DNA from: Mangrovicoccus ximenensis
GTDB lineage: Bacteria; Pseudomonadota; Alphaproteobacteria; Rhodobacterales; Rhodobacteraceae
NCBI RefSeq assembly: GCF_003056725.1
Contig: NZ_QBKZ01000001.1
Span: 152,121-186,473, forward strand
DNA length: 34,353 nucleotides
Direction: 5' to 3'
The translations under genes were made by a program, and so were the position numbers. Positions 7,546 through 16,167 of the stretch are shown piece after piece. Below the pieces are notes generated by a model. The model had not been told where the DNA came from and made no database searches. It worked only from the letters and a program-made list of their open reading frames with translations. The stretch's first letter is position 1. Every line of letters starts with the position of its first letter.

Positions 7546-9136
7546 CAGGCCCTGCGGTCCCGCAGTCGGCTTGGAAAAGGCACGCTCTTGCGGCCCGCCG
7601 ATGCGCAAGGCCGGGGACGGAACGCGGCGCCCCCCCGCGCCCTGTCCCGGGCCGGAAACGGCGCTCGATCCCTGGAGCGGGGCAGCCCGGGACGACACCA
7701 CGGCCATGCGGTCGCCCCCCCGCGCATGGGACCTTGCCCTCCGCCGCAACGGTCAAGGCAGCACGCGCCGGATCGCGGCCGGGGTGGCCGGACGGTCGCG
7801 AAGGCCCGTGCCCCGCTCTGGCAGCCCCGTTCGCCGGAGCCGGCCGCTCCAATTTCACGGCGAGATTGACGGAAGCGGTCCGGACATCCGGACGGCCTGC
7901 GACCGGATCTTGGCAACGCCATCCAGCCGAAGCCACGCCATGGCCCGTGACGCAGGCAAGACGGCCGCCGCTTGGCCCCGGCTTCGGCGGCGCGGACCAT
8001 CCTGGCTCCGTTCCGCCAGGCCGTCCTTTGCACCCGCCGGCTGCAGGACCGTTCCGCGGGAAAGATCGCCCGGGTCCCCGGCTCCATGGCCGGTCCCGCG
8101 GCGGCGGCACGGATCGCAAGGCGGTCCGCCTCCGGCAGCAGCATGGCCCCAGCGGCGCCGCACAGACAGCGCTGCAATCGCGGGCGGCAAGCGTATCGGC
8201 CACTGTCGGCACGGCGGCCGACTGCCGTTTAGGCGCTCCCGGCGTCCTCCCGGTGGCTGTCCCCGCCCGAACACCGGATGTCTCCCTCCGCCATGGCAGC
8301 GGCAGAGGGAATGATCCCAACTTCGGCAGGCGGGGACTTTTCCGGCGGCCCGCTGAGCCAAGCTCCCATGATCGCGGCGGGAGGACTCTCGCGCGGCAGT
8401 CTGCTTCGGCGATTGCGCCTGACGGCGCTGAGCCAACGTGAACGGAGGCGCGGCCAAGTCCCGGGCAAGATGCTCATCGGGCGGGATGGTCCGGCATGCA
8501 TCGATCAGCGCCGCGGCTTCGCGGGACGAACGGCGCGGCAAGCTCCGCCACCGGGCATCATCACGGCCCGGGAGGAGGAGGTCCGGAAACAGGTCGCTTG
8601 CGGCAGCGATCTTCATTTCCGGCGCGAAGCCCGGGCCTGCAGCCAAGGTCTCCACCGCAGCTCGCCGGAACGGGCCATGACGGCATGTCGTTCTGCCAGA
8701 CTTCGCAATCCCTCCCGCCCCATGGCATGCGATCGCTTGCGGACGATGGAGGCAAAGAAGAACCAAGGCCGAAATGCGCCCCGCCTTGGTCCGGGCAAGC
8801 TGGCGGCCGTCTGCGGGGCGCGGGCACCGCGATGTACCTCCCCGGCAGGGACGGGCAGCACCGGAATGGATTTCTTCCTTTCCACGGCCTTGTCTCGCCC
8901 GGAGCCCGCACCGGCGGAACAGCCTCCCGGGAAGGCGCCGCGAGGGCGGACAGGAGGGACGGCAGCCTGAGGCTGCGGGCTGTCGACCGGCACCCGCCGG
9001 TTCATGCCGCAGGAGCGAGGACGGCCAGCGATCCGTCCGGAGGACCGGTCGCCCGGCGGGCAGTCCTGTCCTGGCGGAGACGGGGCGCGGACAGACCCGC
9101 TTGCGGAGAAGGTTGCCGTCAAGCTGCCGCGTGTCC
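7546..9136. other. 1.6-kb stretch without recognisable gene
   Basis: No reading frame in this stretch on either strand looks like a conserved protein. Long open frames occur on both strands but show unstructured R/P/G/A-rich composition, as expected from GC-rich noncoding or decayed DNA. A minus-strand segment near 8370-8600 (DDARWRSLPRRS, then REAAALIDACRTIPPDEHLA) has a more protein-like composition and may be a gene relic, but I do not recognise it. The left edge continues the IS110 remnant; the right edge is the break in ghrA. Confidence 0.5.
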
Positions 9137-9635
9137 GGCGCGGCGCGCGGCTCCAGCCTGCCACGTCGAAGCGCAGCCCGGCCAGCGCCGCCGCGCAGGC
9201 GGCGCCGAGCTGGCCGAGCCCCAGCACGGTCACCTTGCGCTGGCGCGCCAGCGGCGGAACGACCTTGTTCCACTCCGTGGCGCCGAGGAACCGGTCGATG
9301 TCCAGATGGTGGCGCAGAACATGGCCGGTGACGTATTCGACCATGCCCTCGGCCAGGCTGCCGTCCACCAGGCGCGCGAGCGGCTGGGTCAGGGTCGGGT
9401 CGCCGGTGATCGTCTCCACCCCGGCCCAGAGGCTCAGCACCGCCTTGGCCTTCGTGAAGGGCGTGAAATCCGGCACGGTGCCGGGCAGGTAGACGAGGTA
9501 GTCGACCTCGGCCGGATCGGGGCAGGTGGGCGACAGCACCGCGGGGACGCCGACCTCCTTCAGCGCGACCAGCAGCGGGCCCTTGTAGCGGCGCCAGGCA
9601 TCGTGGCCGCCGGTGAAGTAGATGTTCGCAGTCAT
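9137..9635 (-). pseudogene. ghrA: Glyoxylate/hydroxypyruvate reductase A, N-terminal half
   Basis: The N-terminal 166 residues of a D-isomer-specific 2-hydroxyacid dehydrogenase of the GhrA type (NAD(P)H reduction of glyoxylate or hydroxypyruvate, cytosolic). Visible: SLWAGVETITGDPTL, ARLVDGSLAEGMVEYVTGHV, and the start of the cofactor fold TVLGLGQLGAACA followed by FDVAGWSR. After WSRAPR (about 9137) the catalytic Arg/Glu/His half is missing and the frame continues into unrelated sequence to 8613. It begins 4 bases past the end of rodA, an arrangement I associate with Rhodobacteraceae. No intact 3' part is in this window. Confidence 0.85.
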
Positions 9636-9638
9636 GGA

Positions 9639-10778
9639 TTACCTCGGTCGGTGGACATGGGCGCTCTGGACCAGGCCGAAGGCGCCCAGGAGCACCATCA
9701 TCGCCGAGCCGCCGTAGCTGACCAGCGGCAGCGGCACGCCGACGACCGGCGCCATGCCCATGACCATCGCCATGTTTACGGAAAAGAACAGGAAGAAGGT
9801 CGCCGCGATCCCGAGGATCAGGAGCGACGAGAACCGGTCGCGGTTGGCCATGGCCGAGACATAGCAGAAGACCAGCACCAGCGCGTAGAGCCCGAGCAGC
9901 GACGAGGCGCCGACGAAGCCGAATTCCTCGGCCAGCGTGGTGAAGATGAAATCGGTATGCTTCTCGGGCAGGAAGTTCAGCCGCGACTGGGTTCCCTGCA
10001 TGAAGCCGCGCCCGGTCCAGCCGCCCGAGCCGAGCGCGATCGTCGCCTGGGTGATGTGGTAGCCCGCGCCCAGGGGATCGGTGGTCGGGTCGAGGAAGGT
10101 GTCGATGCGGCGGAACTGGTAGTCCTTGATCAGCTGCCAGTCGGTGCCGCGCGAGGCCATCACCGCATAGACCAGCGAGGCGCCCGAGGCGATCACGGCC
10201 AGGAAATAGGCCCAGTGGACGCCCGCGAGCCACATGATGAAGCCGCCGCCCGACAAGAGCAGGATCGCGGTGCCGAGATCCGGCTGCTTCAGCACCAGCG
10301 CGGTCGGCACCAGGATCAAGAGGATCGGCGGCAGCATCCAGAGAGGGCGGCTGACCTTGTCGACATCGAGCCAGTCGTAATAGGCCGCCAGCACCATGAT
10401 CAGCGCGATCTTCATCAGCTCGGAGGGCTGCAGCTGGAAGAAGCCGAGATCGATCCAGCGCTGCGCGCCCATGCCGATCTCGCCCATCACCTCCACCGCG
10501 ACCAGCAGCAGGAGCGACACGCCGTAGGCCACGAAGGACACGTTGCGCCAGAACCAGATCGGCACCATCGCGACGACGAACATCGCCGCCATGCCGGCCG
10601 CGAAGCGCTCCATCTGCGGCTCCATCCAGGGCTGCGCCGAGCCGCCGGCCACCGAATAGAGCATCATGAAGCCGACCGAGCAGATCGCGGTCAGCAGGAA
10701 CACCAGCGGCCAGTTCAGGTACAGCACCTTGCGGATGCCCGAAGGCACCGTCTTCACCGCGTATTCGAGATAGCTCAT
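9639..10778 (-). CDS. rodA: Rod-shape peptidoglycan glycosyltransferase RodA
   Basis: 379 residues, full SEDS-family length, with about ten hydrophobic membrane segments. It polymerises lipid II glycan strands during cell elongation in the inner membrane, paired with PBP2. Visible: QRWIDLGFFQLQPSELMKI (family motif with the catalytic-loop region), LKQPDLGTAILLL with the conserved Asp, PEKHTDFIFTTLAEEFGFVG, and the C-terminal VGVPLPLVSYGGSAM. ATG overlaps the stop of mrdA (ATGA), so the two are translationally coupled. It is part of the mreD-mrdA-rodA run. No anomalies. Confidence 0.97.
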   Translation of the reverse strand: MSYLEYAVKTVPSGIRKVLYLNWPLVFLLTAICSVGFMMLYSVAGGSAQPWMEPQMERFAAGMAAMFVVAMVPIWFWRNVSFVAYGVSLLLLVAVEVMGEIGMGAQRWIDLGFFQLQPSELMKIALIMVLAAYYDWLDVDKVSRPLWMLPPILLILVPTALVLKQPDLGTAILLLSGGGFIMWLAGVHWAYFLAVIASGASLVYAVMASRGTDWQLIKDYQFRRIDTFLDPTTDPLGAGYHITQATIALGSGGWTGRGFMQGTQSRLNFLPEKHTDFIFTTLAEEFGFVGASSLLGLYALVLVFCYVSAMANRDRFSSLLILGIAATFFLFFSVNMAMVMGMAPVVGVPLPLVSYGGSAMMVLLGAFGLVQSAHVHRPR

Positions 10779-12715
10779 GCCCGGCTCTTTCCGCTCCCGC
10801 TGCGGAACTGGTCGCGCATCGGCATGGCGTCGAAACGGGCGGCGATGTCGTCGCGCTGCGAGGCGGGATAGGCATCGAGCGGCGGTACGCCGCCGGTCAT
10901 CGCGGCCAGGAGGACATCCCGGGCGATCGGCGCGGCGGCCGAAGAGCCGCCGCCTCCGTGTTCCACGATCACCGCCACGGCATAGCGCGGCGAGGGCACC
11001 GGTCCGTAGGCGACGAACAGCGCGTGGTCGCGGCGTTCCCAGGGCAGCTGGTCGTTGCGGGTCACGCCGCGGGCGCGCTCGGCCTTGGTGATGTTGCGCA
11101 CCTGGCTGGTGCCGGATTTGCCGGCGATCAGCAGCTGGTCATCGACCACGCGGCTGCCATAGCCGGTGCCGCGGCGCGAATTGCTGACGGCGTCCATCGC
11201 GTCGCGCACGGTGCGCAGGTGGCGCGGATTCAGCCCCAGCGGCTCGGCGCTGACCGGCTGCTCGAACCCGTCGACGGTCTTGATCAGCCGCGGCATCACC
11301 GCGTTGCCGCTGGCGATCCGCGCGGTCATCACCGCCAGCTGCAAGGGCGAGGCCAGCACGTAGCCCTGGCCGATCGAGGCGTTCAGCGTGTCGCCGACCA
11401 GCCATTCCTGGCCGTAGCTCTTGCGCTTCCACTCCTTGTTCGGCGCGATCCCTTCGGACACCGCCGACATCGGCAGGTCGAAGCGCGTGCCCAGCCCCAG
11501 CCGCTGCGCCATGGCGGCGATCCGGTCGATCCCGACCTTCTGGGCGATCTCGTAGTAATAGACGTCGCAGCTCTGCTGGATCGAGCCGACCAGGTTGACA
11601 TGGCCATGGCCGCCGGATTTCCAGCAATGGAACCGCCGTCCGCCCGCCGCCAGGTAGCCCGGGCACCACTCGGTGCCCTCGGGGGTGATCACCCCGGCCT
11701 CGAGCGCGGCCAGCGCCACCACCATCTTGAAGGTCGAGCCGGGCGGATAGGTGCCCTGCACGGTCTTCGAGGCCAGCGGCCGGTACTTGTTGCCGGTCAG
11801 CGCCTTGTAGTCGGCCACCGAGATGCCGCGCACGAAGAGGTTCGGGTCGAAGCTCGGCGAGGAGACCGCCGCGACAATGTCGCCATTGGTGCAGTCGACC
11901 ACCACCACGCCCGAGCTTTCGCCGTCGAGCCGCGCCTGGGTGAAGTTCTGCAGCTGGGCATCGACGGTCAGCTGCAGGTTCTTTCCCGAGGTGCCCTCGG
12001 TGCGCGACAGTTCCCGCATCACCCGTCCGACCGCGTTGACCTCGATCTGGCTGTTGCCGGCCTTGCCGCGCAGCAGCTCCTCCATCCGCGCCTCGACGCC
12101 CGACTTGCCGATCTGGAATTTCGGGATCTGCATCAGCGGATCGGGGTCTTCCATCTTCGACAGGTCGTAGTCGCTGACCGGGCCGACATAGCCGGTGACA
12201 TGGGCGAAATCCTGGCCCATCGGATAGCTGCGGGTCTGGCCGACCTCGGGGCGCACGCCGGGCAGGGCGGGGGCGTTGATCGCGATCCGCGCCAGGTCTT
12301 CCCAGGGCATCTGGTCCTTGACCGTGACCGGGACGAAGGCCGAGCGGCGGCCGACCTCGCGCAGCGTGCGTTCGATTTCCTCGGGGGTCAGCGGGATCAG
12401 CCCGGCCAGCCGGTCGAGCACTTCGGCGACGTCGCCGGCATCCTCGCGCACGATCACCACGCGGTAATTCTGGTCGTTCTGGGCCACGGGGCGGCCCTGG
12501 CGGTCGAAGATCAGCCCGCGCTGCGGTGCCAGCAGGCGCACGTTGATGCGGTTCTCCTCGGCGAGGGTGCGGTACTCGGCGGCCTCTTCCACCTGCATGT
12601 GGCGCAGCCGCAGCCCGAGCGCGCCCATCATGGCGAACTGCAGCCCGCCCAGCACCAGGCCGCGCCGGGTGATGATCCCCGCGCTCTTCTCGACATCTTT
12701 CTCGGAACGTCTCAT
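10775..12715 (-). CDS. mrdA: Penicillin-binding protein 2 (elongation transpeptidase)
   Basis: 646 residues, complete class B PBP. It cross-links peptidoglycan in the elongasome; anchored in the inner membrane by one segment (about residues 18-38, GLVLGGLQFAMMGALGL). Order: N-terminal dimerisation domain with R-G-L-I-F-D-R-Q-G (66-74), then transpeptidase with active Ser327-xx-Lys330 in GSTFK, SxN-type SCD, and KSGTSQV near residue 535. ATG 12715 overlaps the mreD stop (ATGA) and gives the expected N-terminus MRRSEKD. Followed by rodA with another ATGA overlap. Beta-lactam target. No anomalies. Confidence 0.97.
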   Translation of the reverse strand: MRRSEKDVEKSAGIITRRGLVLGGLQFAMMGALGLRLRHMQVEEAAEYRTLAEENRINVRLLAPQRGLIFDRQGRPVAQNDQNYRVVIVREDAGDVAEVLDRLAGLIPLTPEEIERTLREVGRRSAFVPVTVKDQMPWEDLARIAINAPALPGVRPEVGQTRSYPMGQDFAHVTGYVGPVSDYDLSKMEDPDPLMQIPKFQIGKSGVEARMEELLRGKAGNSQIEVNAVGRVMRELSRTEGTSGKNLQLTVDAQLQNFTQARLDGESSGVVVVDCTNGDIVAAVSSPSFDPNLFVRGISVADYKALTGNKYRPLASKTVQGTYPPGSTFKMVVALAALEAGVITPEGTEWCPGYLAAGGRRFHCWKSGGHGHVNLVGSIQQSCDVYYYEIAQKVGIDRIAAMAQRLGLGTRFDLPMSAVSEGIAPNKEWKRKSYGQEWLVGDTLNASIGQGYVLASPLQLAVMTARIASGNAVMPRLIKTVDGFEQPVSAEPLGLNPRHLRTVRDAMDAVSNSRRGTGYGSRVVDDQLLIAGKSGTSQVRNITKAERARGVTRNDQLPWERRDHALFVAYGPVPSPRYAVAVIVEHGGGGSSAAAPIARDVLLAAMTGGVPPLDAYPASQRDDIAARFDAMPMRDQFRSGSGKSRA

Positions 12716-12987
12716 GACCGGGTCCTTCGGATCACCCCCTGAGGGTAGTCGAGGCGGCGGATCCCGGCAAGCCGCAGCACCAGTGCGGGCAGGGGATATG
12801 CCGCGATGGTGACCGCGGTCGCGGTCAGCATGTGCAGCAGCGGCGCATGCGAGGCCAGCGTGACGGTCAGCAGCACCCAGTCGGCCAGCGACATCGCGCC
12901 GACCAGCAGCGCCACCAGCGCCCATTCCGTCGCGAAGGAGAGCGGCTGGGGCGACCGGCGGCGGCCGCGCAGCACCTCGGAGCCAAC
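12712..12987 (-). pseudogene. mreD: Rod-shape protein MreD, C-terminal part
   Basis: The frame ending at 12712 holds GSEVLRGRRRSPQPLSFATE, then three hydrophobic segments ending AAYPLPALVLRLAGIRRLD. This matches the second half of MreD, an inner-membrane elongasome protein, and its position just before mrdA with an ATGA overlap is the canonical operon order. The N-terminal half, and mreC and mreB, are replaced at about 12988 by the N-terminus of an Lrp-type regulator in the same frame, so the open frame continues uninterrupted to 13266. MreD is normally needed for rod growth, so an intact copy would be expected elsewhere. Confidence 0.8.
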
Positions 12988-13266
12988 CAGCGGGACGCCG
13001 GCCACCACCGCGGCAAAGCGCGCCTGCCAGTCCGCCGAGGCTTCGGGCGCCTCGACCGTGGCGAAGACCGTCAGCGCGAAGCCCAGGCGCTCGGGATCGA
13101 CCACCGCGACCTGGCCGCGGATCACGCCCGCCGCCTTCAGTTTCTGCACGCGCTTCCAGCAGGGCGTCTGGCTCAGCCCCACCTCGGCGGCCAGCCGCGC
13201 GACCGGCACTGTCGCATCGGCCATCAGCCGTGCCAGGATCTTGCGGTCGATCACGTCGAGTTCCAT
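12988..13266 (-). pseudogene. Lrp/AsnC-family transcriptional regulator, N-terminal part
   Basis: From ATG 13266: MELDVIDRKILARLMADATV, then LSQTPCWKRVQKLKAAGVI, the winged helix-turn-helix of Lrp/AsnC regulators, followed by the linker strand QVAVVDPERLGFALTVFATV of the RAM ligand-binding domain. The protein should be about 150 residues; here it stops after RFAAVVAGVP and passes in frame into MreD. The DNA-binding domain is whole, the effector/oligomer domain is mostly lost. It is divergent from the Rrf2 gene at 13411 and shares the intergenic region holding an Rrf2-type operator. Confidence 0.85.
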
Positions 13267-13327
13267 CCGGCAGTCCTCCCTGGTCCTGTCTCCGCGGCCG
13301 TGCCCGACTCGTGGCACGGCATATTAC

Positions 13328-13344
13328 ACGATAATGTCTATCGT
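13328..13344. promoter_or_regulatory. Putative Rrf2 operator, site 1
   Basis: Inverted repeat ACGATA-n5-TATCGT, 17 bp, in the divergent region between the Lrp-type and Rrf2 genes. The left arm with its flank (ACACGATAAT) is repeated exactly in site 2 at 13928. A TTGACA (-35-like) sits at 13347-13352 just beyond it on the plus strand, and a TAATAT (-10-like) on the minus strand overlaps its left edge. Autoregulation of the Rrf2 gene is the likely meaning. Confidence 0.65.
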
Positions 13345-13410
13345 CTTTGACATGTAAAGACAGATTTCTCTGGCGCCGCCGGACGGATGGCGTATTCTTG
13401 GTCTTGGAAC

Positions 13411-13878
13411 ATGATCACGCAGAAGACGAAATATGCGCTCAAGGCACTGATGGTGCTGGGCGATGCCGGCAAGGAGGCGCTGACGATCGAGCAGATCGCG
13501 CAGCGCTCCGGCGCGCCCAAGCGGTTCCTCGAACATATCCTGATCGATCTGCGCAAGGCGGGCTATCTTGCCGCCAAACGCGGCAGGGCGGGGGGCTACC
13601 ACCTGATCCGGGACCCGAAAACGATCGCGCTCGGCGCGCTGCTGCAGCAGATCGACGGGCCGATCGCGCCCTTGCCCTGCCTGTCGCGCCGCTCCTACCA
13701 GCGCTGTGCGGACTGTCCCGACGAAGCCGCCTGCAAGTTGCGCCAAGTGTTCGGACAGGTGTTCTACAGCTATCTGGTGCTGATCGATTCCCTGTCGCTC
13801 GACGATTTGCTCGTCCGCCCGGCCGCGGCCGCGGCGCTGGAGCTTCACGCCCTGCCCGAGGCGCATCCGGGAGACTGA
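13411..13878 (+). CDS. Rrf2-family transcriptional regulator
   Basis: 155 residues from ATG 13411, chosen because MITQKTKYALKALMVLG is the canonical family start (an in-frame ATG at 13387 adds 8 residues). Winged helix: LTIEQIAQRSGAPKRFLEHI, then DLRKAGYLAAKRGRAGGYHL. A four-cysteine cluster with spacing C-x8-C-x2-C-x5-C (CLSRRSYQRCADCPDEAAC) lies where IscR/RirA carry their [Fe-S] ligands, but the spacing differs from the IscR C-x5-C-x5-C form, so iron-sulphur or redox/thiol sensing is inferred. It lies directly upstream of a sulfate-type uptake operon, with matching inverted repeats before its own gene and before that operon, so it most likely controls sulphur assimilation, as CymR does in Firmicutes. 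Confidence 0.85.
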   Translation: MITQKTKYALKALMVLGDAGKEALTIEQIAQRSGAPKRFLEHILIDLRKAGYLAAKRGRAGGYHLIRDPKTIALGALLQQIDGPIAPLPCLSRRSYQRCADCPDEAACKLRQVFGQVFYSYLVLIDSLSLDDLLVRPAAAAALELHALPEAHPGD

Positions 13879-13927
13879 CGTTCTCCTGCGGGACAGAAGA
13901 ACGCTGAAACCGTTCCCTCGATTAAAC

Positions 13928-13953
13928 ACGATAATCACGGTAGATATTATCGT
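13928..13953. promoter_or_regulatory. Putative Rrf2 operator, site 2
   Basis: Inverted repeat ACGATAAT-n10-ATTATCGT, 26 bp, about 45 bases before the first gene of the sulfate uptake operon. The ACACGATAAT half is identical to site 1. It is strikingly A+T-rich against its surroundings. Confidence 0.7.
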
Positions 13954-13998
13954 ATTGGTAGGGCGATCCCCGTCCCGCCGCTTCGACGGAGACCCGTG

Positions 13999-14187
13999 AT
14001 GACAGACCTTCCGAAGTCCCCGCGCCGGCTCTGGAGCCTGACGCTGATCCACCGCGCCACCGGGCGGCCGCATCGCTGCGGCGATGCCGTGCTGACCGTG
14101 CTGGCCCGCGACCCGCAGCTTGCCGCGGCCGAAATCCTCGAAGGCCGCAATCTGGCCGACTGGCGCGTCGAGATGCGCCCGGCCTGA
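13999..14187 (+). CDS. Small uncharacterised protein of the sulfate uptake operon
   Basis: 62 residues from ATG 13999 (a GTG three bases earlier is possible). Starts MTDLPKSPRRLWSLTLIHRA and contains RCGDAVLTVLARDPQLAAAE and LEGRNLADWRVEM. It looks like a compact alpha/beta or helix-strand cytosolic domain with no signal peptide or membrane segment. One cysteine. It lies just after operator site 2 and 108 bases before the binding-protein gene, so it is probably the first gene of the operon. I do not recognise the family. Codon bias and a plausible GGAGAC ribosome site support translation. Confidence 0.65.
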   Translation: MTDLPKSPRRLWSLTLIHRATGRPHRCGDAVLTVLARDPQLAAAEILEGRNLADWRVEMRPA

Positions 14188-14240
14188 TCCCCGGGCCTCG
14201 TCCGGCCCCAACCACAATCCCGACCACAATCCCGGCACCT

Positions 14241-14272
14241 GCACCGGGCGGCGCGCGCCGCCCGGACGGTGC
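14241..14272 (+). promoter_or_regulatory. Intercistronic hairpin before the binding-protein gene
   Basis: A 22-bp perfect palindrome at 14244-14265 (arm CCGGGCGGCGC), with an outer GCACC/GGTGC pair that can extend the stem to 14241-14272. It is preceded by two direct copies of CCACAATCCCG. There is no T-run, so transcript processing, stabilisation or attenuation within the operon is more likely than termination. Confidence 0.5.
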
Positions 14273-14294
14273 CCTGCACCCAGAGGAAACCCGA

Positions 14295-15326
14295 ATGATC
14301 CGACTGATCCGCACCTTCCTTCCGCCCGGCCGCGGCCTCGCCGCATTCTGGCTTGCCGCCACCGGGGCCGCGCTTGCCGGTCCCGGCGCAAGGGCCGATG
14401 AGATCCTCAATGTCTCCTACGACCCGACGCGGGAATTCTACCGCGACTACAACGCGCTCTTCGCCGAGCGGTACGAGGCCCGGTCCGACGGTGCGCTGCG
14501 CATCGAACAGAGCCATGGCGGCTCGGGCGCCCAGGCCCGCGCGGTGATCGACGGGCTCGGCGCCCAGGTCGTCACGCTGGCGCTCGCGCCCGATATCGAC
14601 GCCATTGCCGCGGCGACCGGCAAGATCGCGCAGGACTGGCAGGCGCGCCTGCCGCATGGCTCTGCGCCCTATACCTCGACCATCGTGTTCCTCGTCCGCG
14701 AGGGCAATCCCGAGGGCATCCGCGACTGGCCGGACCTGATCCGCGACGGCGTCGAGGTCATCACCCCGAACCCCAAGACTTCGGGCGGGGCGCGCTGGAA
14801 CGTCATGGCCGCCTGGGCCTGGGCCATGCGCCAGCCGGGCGCCACGCAGGAGACCGGAGAGGCCTATCTGAAGGACCTCTTCGCCCATGTGCCGGTGCTC
14901 GACACCGGCGCGCGCGGCGCCACCACGACCTTTGCGCAGAGAGGCGTCGGCGACGTGCTGATCGCCTGGGAGAACGAGGCCTTCCTCAGCCTCGCCGAAT
15001 TGGGCGAGGACAAATTCGACATCGTCGTGCCGTCGGTGTCGATCCGCGCCGAGCCGCCGGTGGCGCTGGTCGAGGGCAATCTCGCGGATGACCGCCAGCG
15101 CGCCGCCGCCACTGCCTATCTGGAACAGCTCTACAGCCCCGAGGCGCAGGCCATCGCCTTCCGCCACTACTACCGCGCCTGGGACAGCTCGCTGGCCGAC
15201 CCGGCGGATCTGGCGCGCTTTCCCGAGGTCGAGATGGCGACGATCGCCGAGTTCGGCGGCTGGGACGAGGTGCAGCCCGCCTTTTTCGGCAGGGGCGGCG
15301 TGATCGACCGCGTGCAGGGGGAGTGA
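14295..15326 (+). CDS. Sulfate/thiosulfate ABC transporter, periplasmic binding protein
   Basis: 343 residues with a signal peptide (cleavage near ARA/DEI, residue 35). The mature start EILNVSYDPTREFYRDYNALF and the later SHGGSGAQARAVIDG, PKTSGGARWNVMAAWAW and FDIVVPSVSIRAEPPVA are hallmarks of the Sbp/CysP family, which captures sulfate or thiosulfate. It is followed 4 bases later by the permease gene. Sbp versus CysP, hence sulfate versus thiosulfate preference, cannot be settled by eye. Complete, no anomalies. Confidence 0.93.
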   Translation: MIRLIRTFLPPGRGLAAFWLAATGAALAGPGARADEILNVSYDPTREFYRDYNALFAERYEARSDGALRIEQSHGGSGAQARAVIDGLGAQVVTLALAPDIDAIAAATGKIAQDWQARLPHGSAPYTSTIVFLVREGNPEGIRDWPDLIRDGVEVITPNPKTSGGARWNVMAAWAWAMRQPGATQETGEAYLKDLFAHVPVLDTGARGATTTFAQRGVGDVLIAWENEAFLSLAELGEDKFDIVVPSVSIRAEPPVALVEGNLADDRQRAAATAYLEQLYSPEAQAIAFRHYYRAWDSSLADPADLARFPEVEMATIAEFGGWDEVQPAFFGRGGVIDRVQGE

Positions 15327-15330
15327 TCGC

Positions 15331-16167
15331 ATGCGTGCCCTGCTGCGCCGCCCTTCGCCGCTTCCGGGCTTCGGGCCCTGTCTCGGGCTCGCGCTCGCGG
15401 CGCTCGGGATCGTCGTCCTGGTGCCGCTGGCCGCGCTTCTGGGCCGGGGCATCGCGATGGGACCGGAAGCGCTCTGGGACCATCTGGCCCGGCCGCGCGT
15501 GCTGGCCGCGCTCTGGCTCTCGTTCCGCGCCGCCATCGGCGCGGCGGCGATCTCGGGCATGCTGGGACTGTTGCTGGCCTGGGTCCTGGCCCGCTACCGT
15601 TTTCCCGGCCGCCGCCTGCTCGATGCGGCAATGGATCTGCCCTTCGCCCTGCCGACGGCCGTTGCCGGGATCGCGCTGACGGCGCTCTATGCGCCCTCGG
15701 GGGCCTTCGGCCGGGTGCTGGAGCCTCTCGGCCTGAAGGTCGCCTATGCCGAGGCGGGCATATGGCTGGCGCTGGTCTTCGTGGGGCTGCCCTTCGTCGT
15801 GCGCACGCTGCAGCCGGTGATCGAGGATCTCGACCCGGCCGTCGAGGAGGCCTCGGCCAGCCTCGGCGCCTCGCGCGGCCGGACCTTCGCCCGCGTGGTG
15901 CTGCCGGTGCTGATGCCTGCGCTCTCGACCGGCTGCGTGCTCGCCCTGGCCCGCGCCGCCGGGGAATACGGATCGGTGATCTTCATCGCCGGGAACCTGC
16001 CGAAGCTGACCGAGATCGCGCCGCTCCTGATCGTGATCCGGCTCGAGGAATTCGACTACGACGCGGCCGCCGCCATCGGCCTCGCCATGCTGGCCATCGC
16101 GCTGGCCCTGATCTTCGCCATCAACGCGGCCCAGGCCTGGAGCCGCAGGAGGACCGGACATGCCTGA
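15331..16167 (+). CDS. cysT: Sulfate ABC transporter permease CysT
   Basis: 278 residues with six hydrophobic segments, inner membrane. The cytoplasmic coupling motif [21 protein letters not shown] (residues about 170-190) marks an ABC importer permease. [18 protein letters not shown] and [14 protein letters not shown] are typical of CysT (also called CysU). It forms a heterodimer with CysW and works with ATPase CysA. Its stop overlaps the start of the next gene by 8 bases. Complete. Confidence 0.93.
   Translation: MRALLRRPSPLPGFGPCLGLALAALGIVVLVPLAALLGRGIAMGPEALWDHLARPRVLAALWLSFRAAIGAAAISGMLGLLLAWVLARYRFPGRRLLDAAMDLPFALPTAVAGIALTALYAPSGAFGRVLEPLGLKVAYAEAGIWLALVFVGLPFVVRTLQPVIEDLDPAVEEASASLGASRGRTFARVVLPVLMPALSTGCVLALARAAGEYGSVIFIAGNLPKLTEIAPLLIVIRLEEFDYDAAAAIGLAMLAIALALIFAINAAQAWSRRRTGHA

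Noticed and set aside
7855..10875. 1006-codon open frame on the minus strand
   Set aside because: Mostly an out-of-frame reading of rodA and ghrA; no conserved motif apart from those genes read in other frames.
10958..12742. 594-codon plus-strand frame
   Set aside because: Antisense to mrdA.
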